Shown piece after piece: positions 25,106-35,780 of a DNA stretch of 64,000 bases (position 1 is the stretch's first letter; every line of letters starts with the position of its first letter). The notes under the pieces are model-generated. The model was not told the origin of the DNA. It made no database searches and worked only from the letters and a program-made list of their open reading frames with translations. Location: contig NZ_LR215024.1 in NCBI RefSeq assembly GCF_900660605.1, positions 124,001 through 188,000 of the forward strand, in the 5' to 3' direction. The DNA comes from Mycoplasmopsis glycophila (lineage in GTDB: Bacteria; Bacillota_I; Bacilli_A; Mycoplasmatales; Metamycoplasmataceae). The position numbers were made by a program, and so were the translations under genes.

Positions 25106-26935
25106 ATGAAAAGAAAATGATTTTATTTAACATTATCTTTTTTACCTGTTGCTGTTTCTGCGTCTTGTTTTCAAACTCAAAAGATTGAACCTAAAGAAGA
25201 TGAGAAACCAGAAAACCCTACAACACCTGAAAATCCAGGTACAGTAGATCCAAAAGAGCAAAATGGCGAAATTGGAAAATCATATGATTTTAATGTTCCG
25301 ATTTCGAATTTAACTGTTAATTTAAGAGACTATATAACTAGATGAAAGAAAAGCAGTGATAGTTTATACTACAGATTCTTCGAAGATATTGTTGAATCTG
25401 CTAAAAATGATATACCTTCCGTTTTATTAAATCGTAATGCAGCGCAAGTTTTTATCTCGAGTTTTATGTCAATGATCGCTCAATTAGAGCTTTCAAAAAA
25501 TGATCCAGCTAAATATAATGACGTTTTATATATGTTAGATCAATTAGTTTGAGATTATTATCAAAAAGATGCAAGTACAAATCGTTTTGACCTTAATTTC
25601 TTACTTAAAAAATATCAAGATATTATCAGTGATAAAGAAATTAACACCGATAGTGGAAAACTTTGAATTTTAGGAAATACTAAATATATTTCAGGCATTG
25701 ATCGTCCATATAATATTTTTCCACAATCACTTGAGGAACTTTTAGATTACTTAAAACCTTACCTTGATAAGGGAATTGAACTTTTTGATTTCTTTATCCC
25801 GGATATTTCATTTATTAAAATGAACCGTCAGCAAAGACATTGAATCATTAAACATGCTAATAAAATTACTTTATTAAGTGATGGGAACGCACAACCATAC
25901 ACATTTATTAGAGATAATTATATTAAGTGAGTTAAAAATCAAAAAGAAAGTTATTCAGAAGCAGAATTATTAAAATTCTGAAATGAATATAAACAATCAG
26001 AAGGTTTAGAAATGCCGATTGATTACCACTTCTTTTATACTTTAAGTGACAAAATTAGAATTTTTAACTTAAATAATGGTTATATGCAACCACTTAACGA
26101 TGATTTAGAAAAGAGAGGTTTTGGATGAGCAAAATTAAATGTTTACGCTTATCCATTAAATCCTGAAACTTTCTATGAATATCTAGAACTTAATGACGAA
26201 AATAACGTTAGAAATGATTATTTAACTGTTAATAAACTCAAAAACAAAAGTTTTTTAGACCTAGTTGTAGATGGAAAAAATAATTACAATCCAAACAAAA
26301 AGAATTTAGTTTTTATGGGATCATCATTATTTAGAAAAACAAATGATGATGAATGAAGGTTTCAGACTCAAAAATATGCACTTGATGAAATTCATGAGTT
26401 CTTTGCTAAAATCAATGAACTTTATCCACAAGATGAGTATAATTATTTCTTCAAACTGCACCCTGTTTACAACCTAGAAGAATCGAAAATTTATCTTAAT
26501 TATTTATTAGGAGAGCAAGCTAACAAGGCAATCTTATTAGATTCAGGAATTGCATGAGAAAACATGCTTGTTGTTGACTACGAAAATATTGCAAACGGTA
26601 GTTCTGTACTCTTTACACCAGATGGTAAATCAAAAACACAATTATATGGACTTCAAGGTACAACAACAACTTTATTAGCAACAATGACATTCTTAAAAGA
26701 AAGTTTCGGATGAAATAACAAGGAAATTAAAAGTTTTGTAAATCTAGCAAACTTCCCGCTTTCAAATAAATTTAACATTATCAAAAGAGATATAGAATAT
26801 GAAAATCCTGATCAAGGATATCAAGAGAATGTTGCTAAAATGAAAGAAGTTTATCGGTACTTTATTACTTCTGGAGATTTTCCAGGACCTAAAGAATGAA
26901 TTGATATGCGAACGTTCTTAAAGCGCCAAAATTAA
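25106..26935 (+). CDS. lipoprotein resembling GT80 (PM0188-type) sialyltransferases
   Basis: A 609-residue lipoprotein: the signal peptide ends in the lipobox VSASC, so it should be lipid-anchored outside the cell. A Glu/Pro/Thr linker follows (residues 30-60). The mature part resembles GT80 sialyltransferases in ordered motifs: LLSDGNAQPY (D259-G260) where GT80 enzymes have a DDG aspartate; LVFMGSS before the second half; FFKLHP (H452-P453) where they have the CMP-binding GHP; AWENML (E485) at the IPxEVL glutamate; and YGLQGTTTT (G515-T522) where they have a G..SS phosphate loop. This similarity is from memory of the family and is not proven. An extracellular glycosyltransferase without a known donor would be odd, so it may be a non-enzymatic binding protein of that fold. 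Strong ribosome site GAAAGGAG; terminator follows. Confidence 0.55.
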
Positions 26936-26945
26936 AAGAAAAAAA

Positions 26946-26967
26946 GACAGCTTAACTGTCTTTTTTT
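26946..26967 (+). terminator. terminator of the T17 operon
   Basis: GACAG/CTGTC stem extended by A/T pairs with a 5-base loop and seven T, 10 bases after the lipoprotein stop. Confidence 0.85.
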
Positions 26968-26979
26968 GTTTGAAATATT

Positions 26980-27025
26980 TCTGGTTATCTTGCTATCAGT
27001 TTACTCTAAAGAAAGTCTAACCAGA
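26980..27025 (+). ncRNA. leader hairpin of cassette 1
   Basis: Perfect 8-bp arms TCTGGTTA (26980-26987) and TAACCAGA (27018-27025) with a 30-base loop end directly at the Shine-Dalgarno AAAGGGG. The position and pairing match the hairpins of cassettes 2 and 3, although the sequence differs. Confidence 0.6.
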
Positions 27026-27035
27026 AAGGGGAACA

Positions 27036-27216
27036 ATGATAAAAATAGCGAGAAAGAAAAATGGATAATTTAACATTGTTCTTAATTTTTCTTAATGATT
27101 ATATAACCTTTAGAATGTCTTTTTTAGAAAAAGAATATTTCTTAAATCTAAATGTGAAACAAATAATAAAATATCACATTTTCTTTTTGGTTAAAACTTG
27201 AATACAATATACATAA
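27036..27216 (+). pseudogene. microprotein cassette 1, probably decayed
   Basis: The ATG 4 bases after the Shine-Dalgarno opens a 10-codon frame that stops at 27068. It overlaps a second ATG at 27061 in another frame whose product begins MDNLTLFLIFL, identical to cassette 3 for 11 residues. It then departs (NDYITF) and runs to a stop at 27216. The hydrophobic core FLILLVI is lost, and the two ATGs are 25 bases apart instead of the in-frame 24 of cassette 3. It is most simply a frameshifted copy; coupling by overlapping stop and start is a less likely alternative. Confidence 0.5.
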
Positions 27217-27246
27217 AATCTTAAGATGCAACATACTAAAAAAAGT

Positions 27247-27295
27247 GAGAACAAACATAAGAAGATAAACTTTCATACTTATTTGTCCTCTTTTT
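27247..27295 (+). terminator. imperfect terminator after cassette 1
   Basis: Arms of about 13 bases (left GAGAACAAACATAAG, right CTTATTTGTCCTC) pair with mismatches and are followed by TTTTT. Confidence 0.45.
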
Positions 27296-27318
27296 GTCAT
27301 TTTCTTTATCTATTTAAT

Positions 27319-27346
27319 GGTTAGTAATCAAAAAAGACTACTAATC
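27319..27346 (+). ncRNA. leader hairpin of cassette 2
   Basis: Arms GGTTAGTA (27319-27326) and TACTAATC (27339-27346) close a 12-base A-rich loop and abut the Shine-Dalgarno AGAAAGGGGGAG. The conserved stretch TTTCTTTATCTATTTAAT directly upstream is shared with cassette 3 and may hold the promoter. Confidence 0.65.
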
Positions 27347-27387
27347 AGAAAGGGGGAGTAAAATGGAAAAATTGTTTGGGCCGAGAG

Positions 27388-27453
27388 ATGAAAATAATTC
27401 GTTTAATTTTATTTTTTCTAATACTTTTAGTTATTTGAAAAATAATTAAATAA
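27388..27453 (+). CDS. cassette 2 hydrophobic microprotein (21 residues)
   Basis: The frame encodes 21 residues, MKIIRLILFF then LILLVI and a Lys-ending tail, a single membrane helix with positive ends. It aligns without gaps to the last 21 residues of the cassette 3 product, sharing the LILLVI core and the final Lys. Its Trp is a UGA codon. The strong Shine-Dalgarno at 27350-27358 is better placed for an ATG at 27363, which opens a different frame of 28 residues with no membrane helix and ends at 27449, four bases before this stop. Which frame is used cannot be decided from sequence; the alignment favours this one. The size and character resemble type I toxin peptides, but no antitoxin RNA was identified. 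Confidence 0.45.
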
Positions 27454-27476
27454 AATTTTTTCACCCCCTTTTTTAT

Positions 27477-27527
27477 CCCAAACACAAAAAAACACCTTTT
27501 CCGAGAAGGTGTTTTTTTGTGTTTGGG
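27477..27527. terminator. perfect 22-bp inverted repeat terminator, bidirectional
   Basis: The 22-base arms (27477-27498 and 27506-27527) pair perfectly around a 7-base loop. They contain ACACCTT/AAGGTGT and A/T runs, so a T run follows the core stem in either direction. Confidence 0.85.
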
Positions 27528-27765
27528 ATAAAGAGTGAAAACAACATTAAGTTGTTCTTTAATATTATACAACTTTGCAATTATATTTTCATTAAAACAA
27601 AAAAATTCTTGTTGATTGTGCAAGGATTTGTTTATCTGTTTCTACTACAATTTAAAAAATACTCTTTTTATGGCTAACCATTGATTAATATTGTGAGCAA
27701 AACAGTTTTTTATACTTTTTTTCTTCTTTTTTAGTATTTTTTGCTATTTTCTTTATCTATTTAAT

Positions 27766-27793
27766 AGTTAGTAATCAAAAAAGACTACTAACT
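27766..27793 (+). ncRNA. leader hairpin of cassette 3
   Basis: Perfect 8-bp arms AGTTAGTA and TACTAACT enclose the same 12-base loop as cassette 2. Compared with cassette 2, the first pair changes from G and C to A and T, keeping the pairing. The Shine-Dalgarno AGAAAGGGGG follows directly. Confidence 0.7.
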
Positions 27794-27806
27794 AGAAAGG
27801 GGGAAT

Positions 27807-27896
27807 ATGAAAAAAACGCGAGAAAGAAAAATGGACAATTTAACATTGTTTTTAATTTTTCTAATTTTATTGGTAATTTTAAGAACATTTAAATAA
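27807..27896 (+). CDS. cassette 3 hydrophobic microprotein (29 residues)
   Basis: The ATG lies 3 bases after the strong Shine-Dalgarno AAAGGGGG and opens 29 codons: a basic head MKKTRERK, then MDNLTLFLIF and the core LILLVI with the tail LRTFK. This predicts one membrane helix with cytoplasmic positive charges. An internal in-frame ATG at 27831 would give the 21-residue form that matches cassette 2. It is the only copy in which the Shine-Dalgarno ATG and the helix are in the same frame, so it is the best candidate for an expressed gene. No known family; toxin-like or signalling-peptide roles are guesses. Confidence 0.6.
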   Translation: MKKTRERKMDNLTLFLIFLILLVILRTFK

Positions 27897-27922
27897 AAAG
27901 TCCATTTCCCTCTTTCTCACAC

Positions 27923-27954
27923 AAAAAAACACCTTTTCACAGAAGGTGTTTTTT
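27923..27954. terminator. terminator of cassette 3
   Basis: CACCTT/AAGGTG stem flanked by A and T runs, closely related to the terminator core of cassette 2. It should also stop minus-strand transcripts arriving from parE. Confidence 0.8.
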
Positions 27955-27960
27955 GGTTAG

Positions 27961-28020
27961 AAAGAAATTGGAATAATTTAACATTATTCGTATTTATTAT
28001 ATAACTTTTTGAATGATTTT
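27961..28020 (+). repeat. fragment related to cassette 1
   Basis: This stretch is clearly similar to 27053-27117 (shared AATTTAACATT and TTATATAAC blocks) but has no open frame or leader. A weaker relative follows the cassette 2 terminator around 27530-27590. These look like remnants of further cassettes. Apart from them and the cassettes I see nothing in 26968-28082. Confidence 0.5.
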
Positions 28021-28082
28021 ATTTATAAAAAGCAATTTTAAAAATGTTTTGCCAAGTTATCGCGGCGATTTAAAACTCATTT

Positions 28083-30005
<1,923 letters not shown>

Positions 30006-30008
30006 TTA

Positions 30009-30014
30009 ATTATA
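30009..30014 (-). promoter_or_regulatory. -10 box for parE, probably leaderless
   Basis: TATAAT on the minus strand ends 9 bases before the parE ATG. Initiation 6-7 bases downstream would leave only 2-3 untranslated bases. There is no Shine-Dalgarno. Confidence 0.6.
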
Positions 30015-30094
30015 AATTAAAAATACTCAAAATTTAAAGCAATATTACTTTAATTAAGATTTAAAAATGTCTAACGTTTAAAAAAATAGCAATA

Positions 30095-30122
30095 AAAAAA
30101 GCACAACTATTGAGCGTGCTTT
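30095..30122 (-). terminator. dnaJ terminator
   Basis: AAAGCAC/GTGCTTT stem; on the minus strand it ends in seven T, 18 bases after the dnaJ stop. Confidence 0.8.
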
Positions 30123-30139
30123 CTAAAATTTTAAGCATA

Positions 30140-31252
30140 TTATTTAGCTTTTTGTACTGTTTCCACGAATTCTTTGTTTGTGTTATCTTCGATCTTCTCG
30201 AAAATATTTTTAAGTTCTTTATTTTCTTTTCTACTATATTCAGGAACAATCACTTGAATTCTAAAGTAAAGGTTTCCAGTTCCTCTTGAAGTTGTAACTC
30301 CTTTATTTTTAAGTGAAACTCATTGACCTTTTTGATATGACTTTTTAAGTTTTACTTTTTGTGGTCCATATGGAGTTGGTATTTCAATATCATTTTCAAG
30401 CATTAAATCAACAAAAGAGACCGGAACAACTATATATAAATCGTTTCCTTCACGTTCATAATAATCGTGTTTTTCCACTCTAATGTAGATGTATAAATCA
30501 CCGCTTGGCCCACCATTTTTACCAGGCCCTCCAAAACCTTGTAATCTTAAACGAGTTGAGTTAGAAGCTCCTGCAGGAATATTAATTTTGGTTTCTTTTT
30601 TAACTTTAATATATGTATTTCCATGACATTCGTGACATTTTTTAGAAATAATTTTACCTAATCCATGACATTCGCTACATTCAACTTGTGAGTAAGTTTG
30701 TCCGAAAATACTGTTAACTACTTTTTGTTCGAATCCTTTTCCTTGACATTTACCACAAACTTGTACATCGCTAGGTGTTTCTGCACCAGAACCATGACAA
30801 TGTGGACATGTTTCGTATTTTGTGAATTCTTTATTTAAAGTGACTCCGGTTATTGATTCCATAAACGATATTTTAATAGCTGTTTCATAATCATCACCAG
30901 GAATTGGTCCGCTATTTCTTTGTGCGTTTTTTCTTGAACCAAAACCATGAAAGATATTTTCGAAAATATCTTGGAATCCACCAAAACCTTCAAATCCACC
31001 AGCGTTGAATCCACCAGCACCTGCTCCATTTGCTCCGGCGTGACCAAATTGATCGTAACTTCTTCTTTTGTTTTCATCTGAAAGAACATCATATGCTTCG
31101 TTGATTTCTTTCATTTTTTCATCGCTTGTACCATCTTTAAGAACATCTGGGTGGTATTTTTTAGCTAACTTACGATATGCAGATTTAATTTCTTGTGCGG
31201 TTGCTGTTTTTGAAATACCTAAAACATCATAATAATCTCTTTTATTACTCAT
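30140..31252 (-). CDS. dnaJ: chaperone DnaJ (Hsp40)
   Basis: Full-length 370-residue type I DnaJ. The J domain has the HPD motif at residues 34-36, followed by a Gly/Phe-rich region. Four zinc repeats (CPHCHGSG, CGKCQGKG, CSECHGLG, CHECHGNT) come next, then the C-terminal substrate-binding domain. It stimulates the ATPase of DnaK and delivers unfolded proteins. One UGA near the C-terminus is Trp. The start lacks a Shine-Dalgarno and follows a TAAAAT box by 9 bases. That box overlaps a degenerate CIRCE operator, so heat-shock control by HrcA is likely. dnaK is not adjacent. Confidence 0.97.
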
Positions 31253-31261
31253 AGTTATTTA

Positions 31262-31291
31262 ATTTTAGCACATTTTTACTTTAATTGCTAA
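31262..31291 (-). promoter_or_regulatory. CIRCE-like operator overlapping the dnaJ -10 box
   Basis: The 27 bases at 31265-31291 have the CIRCE layout of 9-base arms around a 9-base spacer: TTAGCACAT, nine bases, AATTGCTAA. Each arm matches 7 of 9 consensus positions (TTAGCACTC and GAGTGCTAA). The minus-strand -10 TAAAAT (31262-31267) overlaps it. HrcA binding there would block dnaJ transcription. Confidence 0.7.
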
Positions 31292-31299
31292 ATAAAAAA

Positions 31300-31317
31300 C
31301 GTAGTTTTAAAACTACG
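31300..31317. terminator. terminator of ftsY-ylxM
   Basis: CGTAGTTTTAAAACTACG is a perfect palindrome followed on the minus strand by TTTTTT, 20 bases past the ylxM stop. Confidence 0.8.
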
Positions 31318-31337
31318 CTTTTGAATCGGTCAAAAAA

Positions 31338-31568
31338 TTAAGAATTATTTAGCTTATTTTCAATTTTTTCTAATTTTGTAATTGCTTTTTTTAATGTATC
31401 AAAAGCATTGGAACGAGTTGTTGCTAGAATTTCGGCTATTTCTGCATAAGAAAGATCTTCATAAAAATAAAGCTGAAAGACTTGTGATTGATTTTGAGTG
31501 AGAAAATTTTTGTATTTTTCAAAAAGTTCAATATATTTTTCTACTTTCTCAATTGAATCTTTATTCAT
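31338..31568 (-). CDS. ylxM: YlxM-like UPF0122 helix-turn-helix protein
   Basis: The 76-residue protein resembles sigma-70 region 4: QSQVFQLYFYEDLSYAEIAE is the helix-turn-helix, followed by an SNAFDTLKKA recognition helix. This is the UPF0122/YlxM family, encoded next to SRP genes (ffh or ftsY) and reported to modulate the signal recognition particle. It overlaps the end of ftsY by 8 bases, which fits that linkage and suggests translational coupling. It is shorter than the usual 100-110 residues, lacking part of the C-terminal tail. Confidence 0.8.
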   Translation of the reverse strand: MNKDSIEKVEKYIELFEKYKNFLTQNQSQVFQLYFYEDLSYAEIAEILATTRSNAFDTLKKAITKLEKIENKLNNS

Positions 31569-32607
31569 TAATTAAATCCTTTGTCATTTGGTAAATAAAT
31601 AAATCTAAATCGAATTCTTGTAAATCATCTAATTTTTCACCTAAGCCAATATATTTAACATCAATATCATATTCATCTTTAATTGATAAGACAATTCCAC
31701 CTTTTGAAGTCCCATCCATTTTAGTTAAAATAATTCCGGTTAAATTTGCTATTTCTTTAAAAGCACGAGCTTGACTAAGTCCATTTTGACCTGTTGTTGC
31801 ATCTAAAACTAAAAGTGATTCATGTGGCGCTGAAGGTTCAAATTTTTGAATAATTCCCACCATTTTTTCAAGCTCTTTCATTAAGTTAACTTTATTTTGC
31901 AATCTACCAGCTGTGTCAATAATTACTAAATCATAATTTTCTTTTTTTGCTTTTTCCATAGCTTTATAAACTACTGAAGAAGGATCTTGGCCTTCTTTAT
32001 CGGGTTTGATAATATCAACACCAATACGATCTGCTCAAATAGATAATTGATCAACTGCTCCAGCTCTAAAAGTATCACCAGCAGCTATTAATATTTTTAA
32101 CCCTTCATTTTTGTATTTATTAGCTATTTTGGCAATCGAAGTTGTTTTACCGCTTCCGTTTACACCAACAAAAATAAGAACATTAAGCCGATCTTTTTCA
32201 ATGTTTAAGTTAGTGTTTACGATCGAATTATTTGCGTAAACAACAAACATTTGATCTGCTACTATTTCACCAATTAATTTAGGATCATCAATATTATTTG
32301 TTCTAACTTCAGTTTTGATTTTTTGAATAATTAAATCTACAAGTGAAATATTAATATCTGACATAATTAATAACTCTTCAAGATCTTCGAAAAATTCTTC
32401 GTTGATTTCTTTGTGTGCATTTTGGATTTCTAGAAGTTTTTTTCCAAAGAAAGAGCTATTACTTAAACCTGTTTCATATTTTTGGAACTTCTCACTATTA
32501 ATAATTTCTTTCTCTTTTTGTTTTTGAAGTTCTTGTTCAACGCTTTGGGCATTAGGGGCTTCGTTTTTGTTAAAAACTTTATTAATTAATTTTTTAAAGA
32601 ATTTCAT
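31561..32607 (-). CDS. ftsY: signal recognition particle receptor FtsY
   Basis: The 348-residue SRP GTPase joins two pieces across an in-frame UGA (Trp). An acidic/lysine-rich A domain (residues 1-45) is followed by the helical N domain and the G domain. The latter has the P-loop [43 protein letters not shown] and [10 protein letters not shown]. It docks ribosome-SRP complexes at the membrane for co-translational insertion. Transcription is from a TATAAT about 75 bases upstream; ylxM overlaps its end. Confidence 0.97.
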
Positions 32608-32679
32608 ATTTAATATTTTAACTTTTTTATTTAATAATTTATTTAATCTTATTTAGCTTTTTAGCAGTTTCCGTTTAAC

Positions 32680-32685
32680 ATTATA
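32680..32685 (-). promoter_or_regulatory. -10 box for ftsY
   Basis: TATAAT on the minus strand, with a leader of about 65 bases before ftsY. It lies immediately beside the start codon of the divergent gene at 32689. Confidence 0.5.
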
Positions 32686-32688
32686 TAG

Positions 32689-34116
32689 ATGACTTACTCA
32701 AAACAACAGACTTCATTTATCTTTAAAGGCTTTGAGAAAATTGATTTTTTCTATTTCGGTTATCAATTTTTTAAGCCACTTTTGTTTCATTTATATGAAA
32801 AGCAAAAACTAGAAAGTTTCAATAATCGAAAACGAAACATTAGACTTTTAATTAACTTTCCATACCAAAAGATCGAAAAAATAAATTGCGATTTATGTGA
32901 ATCGCTTTTTTATGATTTCAAAATGGCAAAGAACTTAGTTTGTCCACCAACAGATGAAGCGGAGCCAGTTGTGAAAGTATATGATAATGCAAAATTTCTT
33001 TTCGAGTTTGAATTACCTAAAGCCGATCTTCCTTGCAAAACACAAAACTTAAGACTGTTTTTAATCTTTTTAAGTTCATTAAACTTAATAAGTCGCAAAT
33101 TCATTAAAGCAATCAATCGCCGCAAGTTTATTTTTTGAGAAATTAAAATCGATAATATTTCAAAAATGATTGTATCCAGCACTAATAATACATTTGTTGA
33201 AATGATCAAAATCAATATGGTAGAGAATTTTAATCTCAATAAACAATTAAGTGCTTTAAAAACAAGAAAAATGGAAAATAGTTTTATTGAATCTTGCATC
33301 TTAACAAACTTTCTAATGCCAAAAACAAGCAACCTTCAAATTAGTCCGCTTTTCAAGACTTTACTTAATAGTGCTAATCCACTTAATTCTTACTGAAAAG
33401 AAGTTTTTCAAAAATCGATCTTTAACCAGCCTTATTTAGAATCTGAATTGGAGCTCAAACCAAAGTTAGAAAAACCAACTAGCACAAAAGAAAAGTTTAT
33501 TAAAGATGTTAAAAAAGATAAAGAATTTTTAAATTTAGCTCTACAAATTTACACGAAAATTCAAATTGAAGATCAATTAGAAGAAGAAAACTTGGATTAT
33601 TTTGAAACACTAAAGAATAAAGATAAACAAGAGAATTTCTTTATTATTATATGGTGCTTCTTACACAACAAATATTTTAGAGATGGATTGCCTGATTTTT
33701 GATTTTGAAAAGAGAACATTCAGTTTTTACTTTTTGATACAGATTTTACGAGTTACGAAAAAGAAAAGCTTTATGAAATTTCTTTAAGAACAACAGAGTG
33801 ATCAATTTTTAATGAATCTTATAATAAGATTTTAGTTTTAGTCTTTTTATATATTATGAACAAACACGATACCTTACAAAATTACTGAAATACAAAAGCC
33901 AAGATAGATGAAGGAGAAAAAGAATTTGCACAGATAATTCAAAAATTATCTTATTTTATTAGAAAGATTGGAGCAAAAACCCTACCTTATAAAAATTGAA
34001 ATGAAAAGGATGTTATGAAAGTTTTTGAGTTCCTTAAGTCAAATAAAGAACTTAAGGTAGCAGAAATTTTCGAATATCTCAATAAACTTACTGAATTTAA
34101 AATAAAGTGAAAATAA
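32689..34116 (+). CDS. hypothetical protein, 475 residues
   Basis: One frame of 475 codons with UGA as Trp. No signal peptide, membrane helix or motif I recognise; the protein is rich in Phe, Leu, Lys and Asn, with a lysine/glutamate-rich central stretch. The N-terminus contains a CDLC pair that could bind metal only if further ligands exist. No Shine-Dalgarno precedes the ATG, and the divergent ftsY -10 box abuts it, so the true start is uncertain; the next in-frame Met is about 80 residues in. It lies between ftsY and rpmB and is probably a mycoplasma-lineage gene. Function unknown. Confidence 0.7.
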
Positions 34117-34177
34117 ATAGGTTGCAAGCAAATGTTATTTTATTAATAAATAAACTTTAGAAAATTTATTTTTTTAG

Positions 34178-34183
34178 TATAAT
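34178..34183 (+). promoter_or_regulatory. -10 box for rpmB
   Basis: TATAAT 69 bases upstream of the rpmB ATG, which has the ribosome site AAAGGAAGT. Confidence 0.55.
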
Positions 34184-34252
34184 AATTTTGCTTTTACAAA
34201 CTTATAAAGTATTTAATTAGCTAATTTAATATATAGAAAGGAAGTAAAAAAG

Positions 34253-34444
34253 ATGGCAAGAAGAGACGTCTTAACAGGAAAAGGGCCATTAACAGGAAAC
34301 AAGCGTTCACACGCTATGAATGCCTCAAAAAGAAAATTCAATGTTAACTTACAAAAAGTTAAAGTGAATTTAAATGGTCGTTCACAAAAAATTAGAGTTA
34401 GTGCTAAAACTCTTAAAACTCTTAAAACAAAAGGATTAATTTAA
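34253..34444 (+). CDS. rpmB: 50S ribosomal protein L28
   Basis: The 63-residue basic protein begins [20 protein letters not shown], the L28 signature (TGK...GN..SHA), and ends [16 protein letters not shown]. It binds 23S rRNA in the large subunit. No zinc-binding cysteines are present. It has its own promoter and ribosome site. An IS3-family element sits 43 bases downstream; the hairpin at its left end may now serve as the rpmB terminator. Confidence 0.97.
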   Translation: MARRDVLTGKGPLTGNKRSHAMNASKRKFNVNLQKVKVNLNGRSQKIRVSAKTLKTLKTKGLI

Positions 34445-34497
34445 TCTTTAGAGTTTATTTATAAATAATTAAAAAAACAAAAGCGTTTAAACTAGGA

Positions 34498-34527
34498 CAC
34501 GAAATATGGACACAACCATATTTCGTG
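34498..34527 (+). terminator. hairpin at the left end of the IS3-family element
   Basis: Perfect 12-bp stem CACGAAATATGG/CCATATTTCGTG with a 6-base loop and five T. It uses part of the inverted repeat itself. It should stop read-through from rpmB into the transposase. Confidence 0.75.
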
Positions 34528-34550
34528 TTTTTATATATTTAGGAGGTATT

Positions 34551-35780
34551 ATGAGACAATTAAAGGCACATCAATGATTAGAACTATTCGCTAGTTACGA
34601 AGATTACAAAAATAATTTGATATCAAAAAATGATTTTGAACTTAAATATTATTCAATCAGAGGTTTTAGTTTTTTTGATAGAAAATTCAATGAGGCTAAA
34701 AAATATTTTGTCTTCAAGTATAACAGATATAATTTAGGAATGATAAATATAGAATCGCAAACAGGTAAATCATCTAAAAAAGGTAAAGGGTCAGGTAGAC
34801 CAAAAAGGCAAAAAATTACTCCTATTGAAATTGTAAAAAAGGAATGAGAAAAAATGCCTAAGGAACAATTGATTGAAATTTTAGAAATTTATAAAGACTC
34901 TTTTGATAGAAATAATATTGAAGTTGATATTTCTAAAATTAAGAAATCTTCACTTTCTACAAGAAAATTGGGCCTATGCTTTAATAAATCTAAGTCAACA
35001 ATTCACAATCTAAAAACTAAAGATCAGCAAACAAGAAAAAAATCTGTAAATACTAAATATGATGAATTAATAATTAAGTCATTTAAGAAAAATAAGGGTT
35101 TGTTTGGTAGAAAAAGATTGGAAAGTTATATTAGAACAAAATTCCAAATAGATCTAAATTATAGGACTATTGGTAGAGCGATGAGAAGATTAAACTTATT
35201 TTGTTTAATCAGAAGAAAGAAAATAGACAGAGAACAAAAGAACACAAACGTAAAATTTATAGATCTTGTTAATCGTGATTATCACGGAGAGACAAACCAA
35301 ATAATTGCCACTGATGTTACTTATATTTCTGCACCAAAAGATTGCTTAAACAATTTTGTATTTTTATCTGTTGCGATTGATCACAAAAGCAAATTTGTTG
35401 TTAATTATAATCTTTCAAAAAGAAATGATTTAGAACTAGTAATGGAACATATGTCTAAAATCAAAATGGACAAAAAATGAATAGCTCATTCTGATCATGG
35501 TTTCCAATATTCTTCAAAAACTTATGTAGATTTAATTCAGAAAAACAATGGTGTTGTATCAATGGGTAGAGTTGGAAATTCTTTAGATAATAGAGAAGCA
35601 GAATATTTCTTTTCGATTTTAAAATCAGAATGTTTAAAATTAATCGACATTACAAAAATAACTTTTAATGAATTAAAATCATTGATTGATGATTTTGTGT
35701 TTTGATACAACAACGAAAGAATTCAATCAGTATTAAATTGAAAAACACCTCAAGAGTGTTGAGGTGTTTTAGCAAATTAA
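34551..35780 (+). CDS. IS3-family transposase, single frame
   Basis: The 409-residue protein is one continuous frame, so it needs no programmed frameshift, unlike typical orfA/orfB IS3 elements. The N-terminal half is DNA-binding, with a helix-turn-helix around SIRGFSFFDRKF and a basic stretch KSSKKGKGSGRPKRQK. The C-terminal rve integrase domain shows the DDE triad: D in IATDVTYIS, D in HSDHGFQYSS, E in NREAEYFFSILKSEC. UGA codons are Trp. Ribosome site AGGAGG. The element looks active. Near its 3' end CACCTC/GAGGTG forms a hairpin followed by T. Confidence 0.93.

Noticed and set aside
27345-27623. 92-codon minus-strand frame across cassette 2
   Set aside because: It runs through the perfect inverted-repeat terminator and antisense to the cassette, has no ribosome site, and its composition follows the A/T runs.
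32910-33332. 140-codon minus-strand frame opposite the 475-residue hypothetical gene
   Set aside because: The plus-strand frame is much longer in the mycoplasma code, and the minus frame has no ribosome site or known domain.
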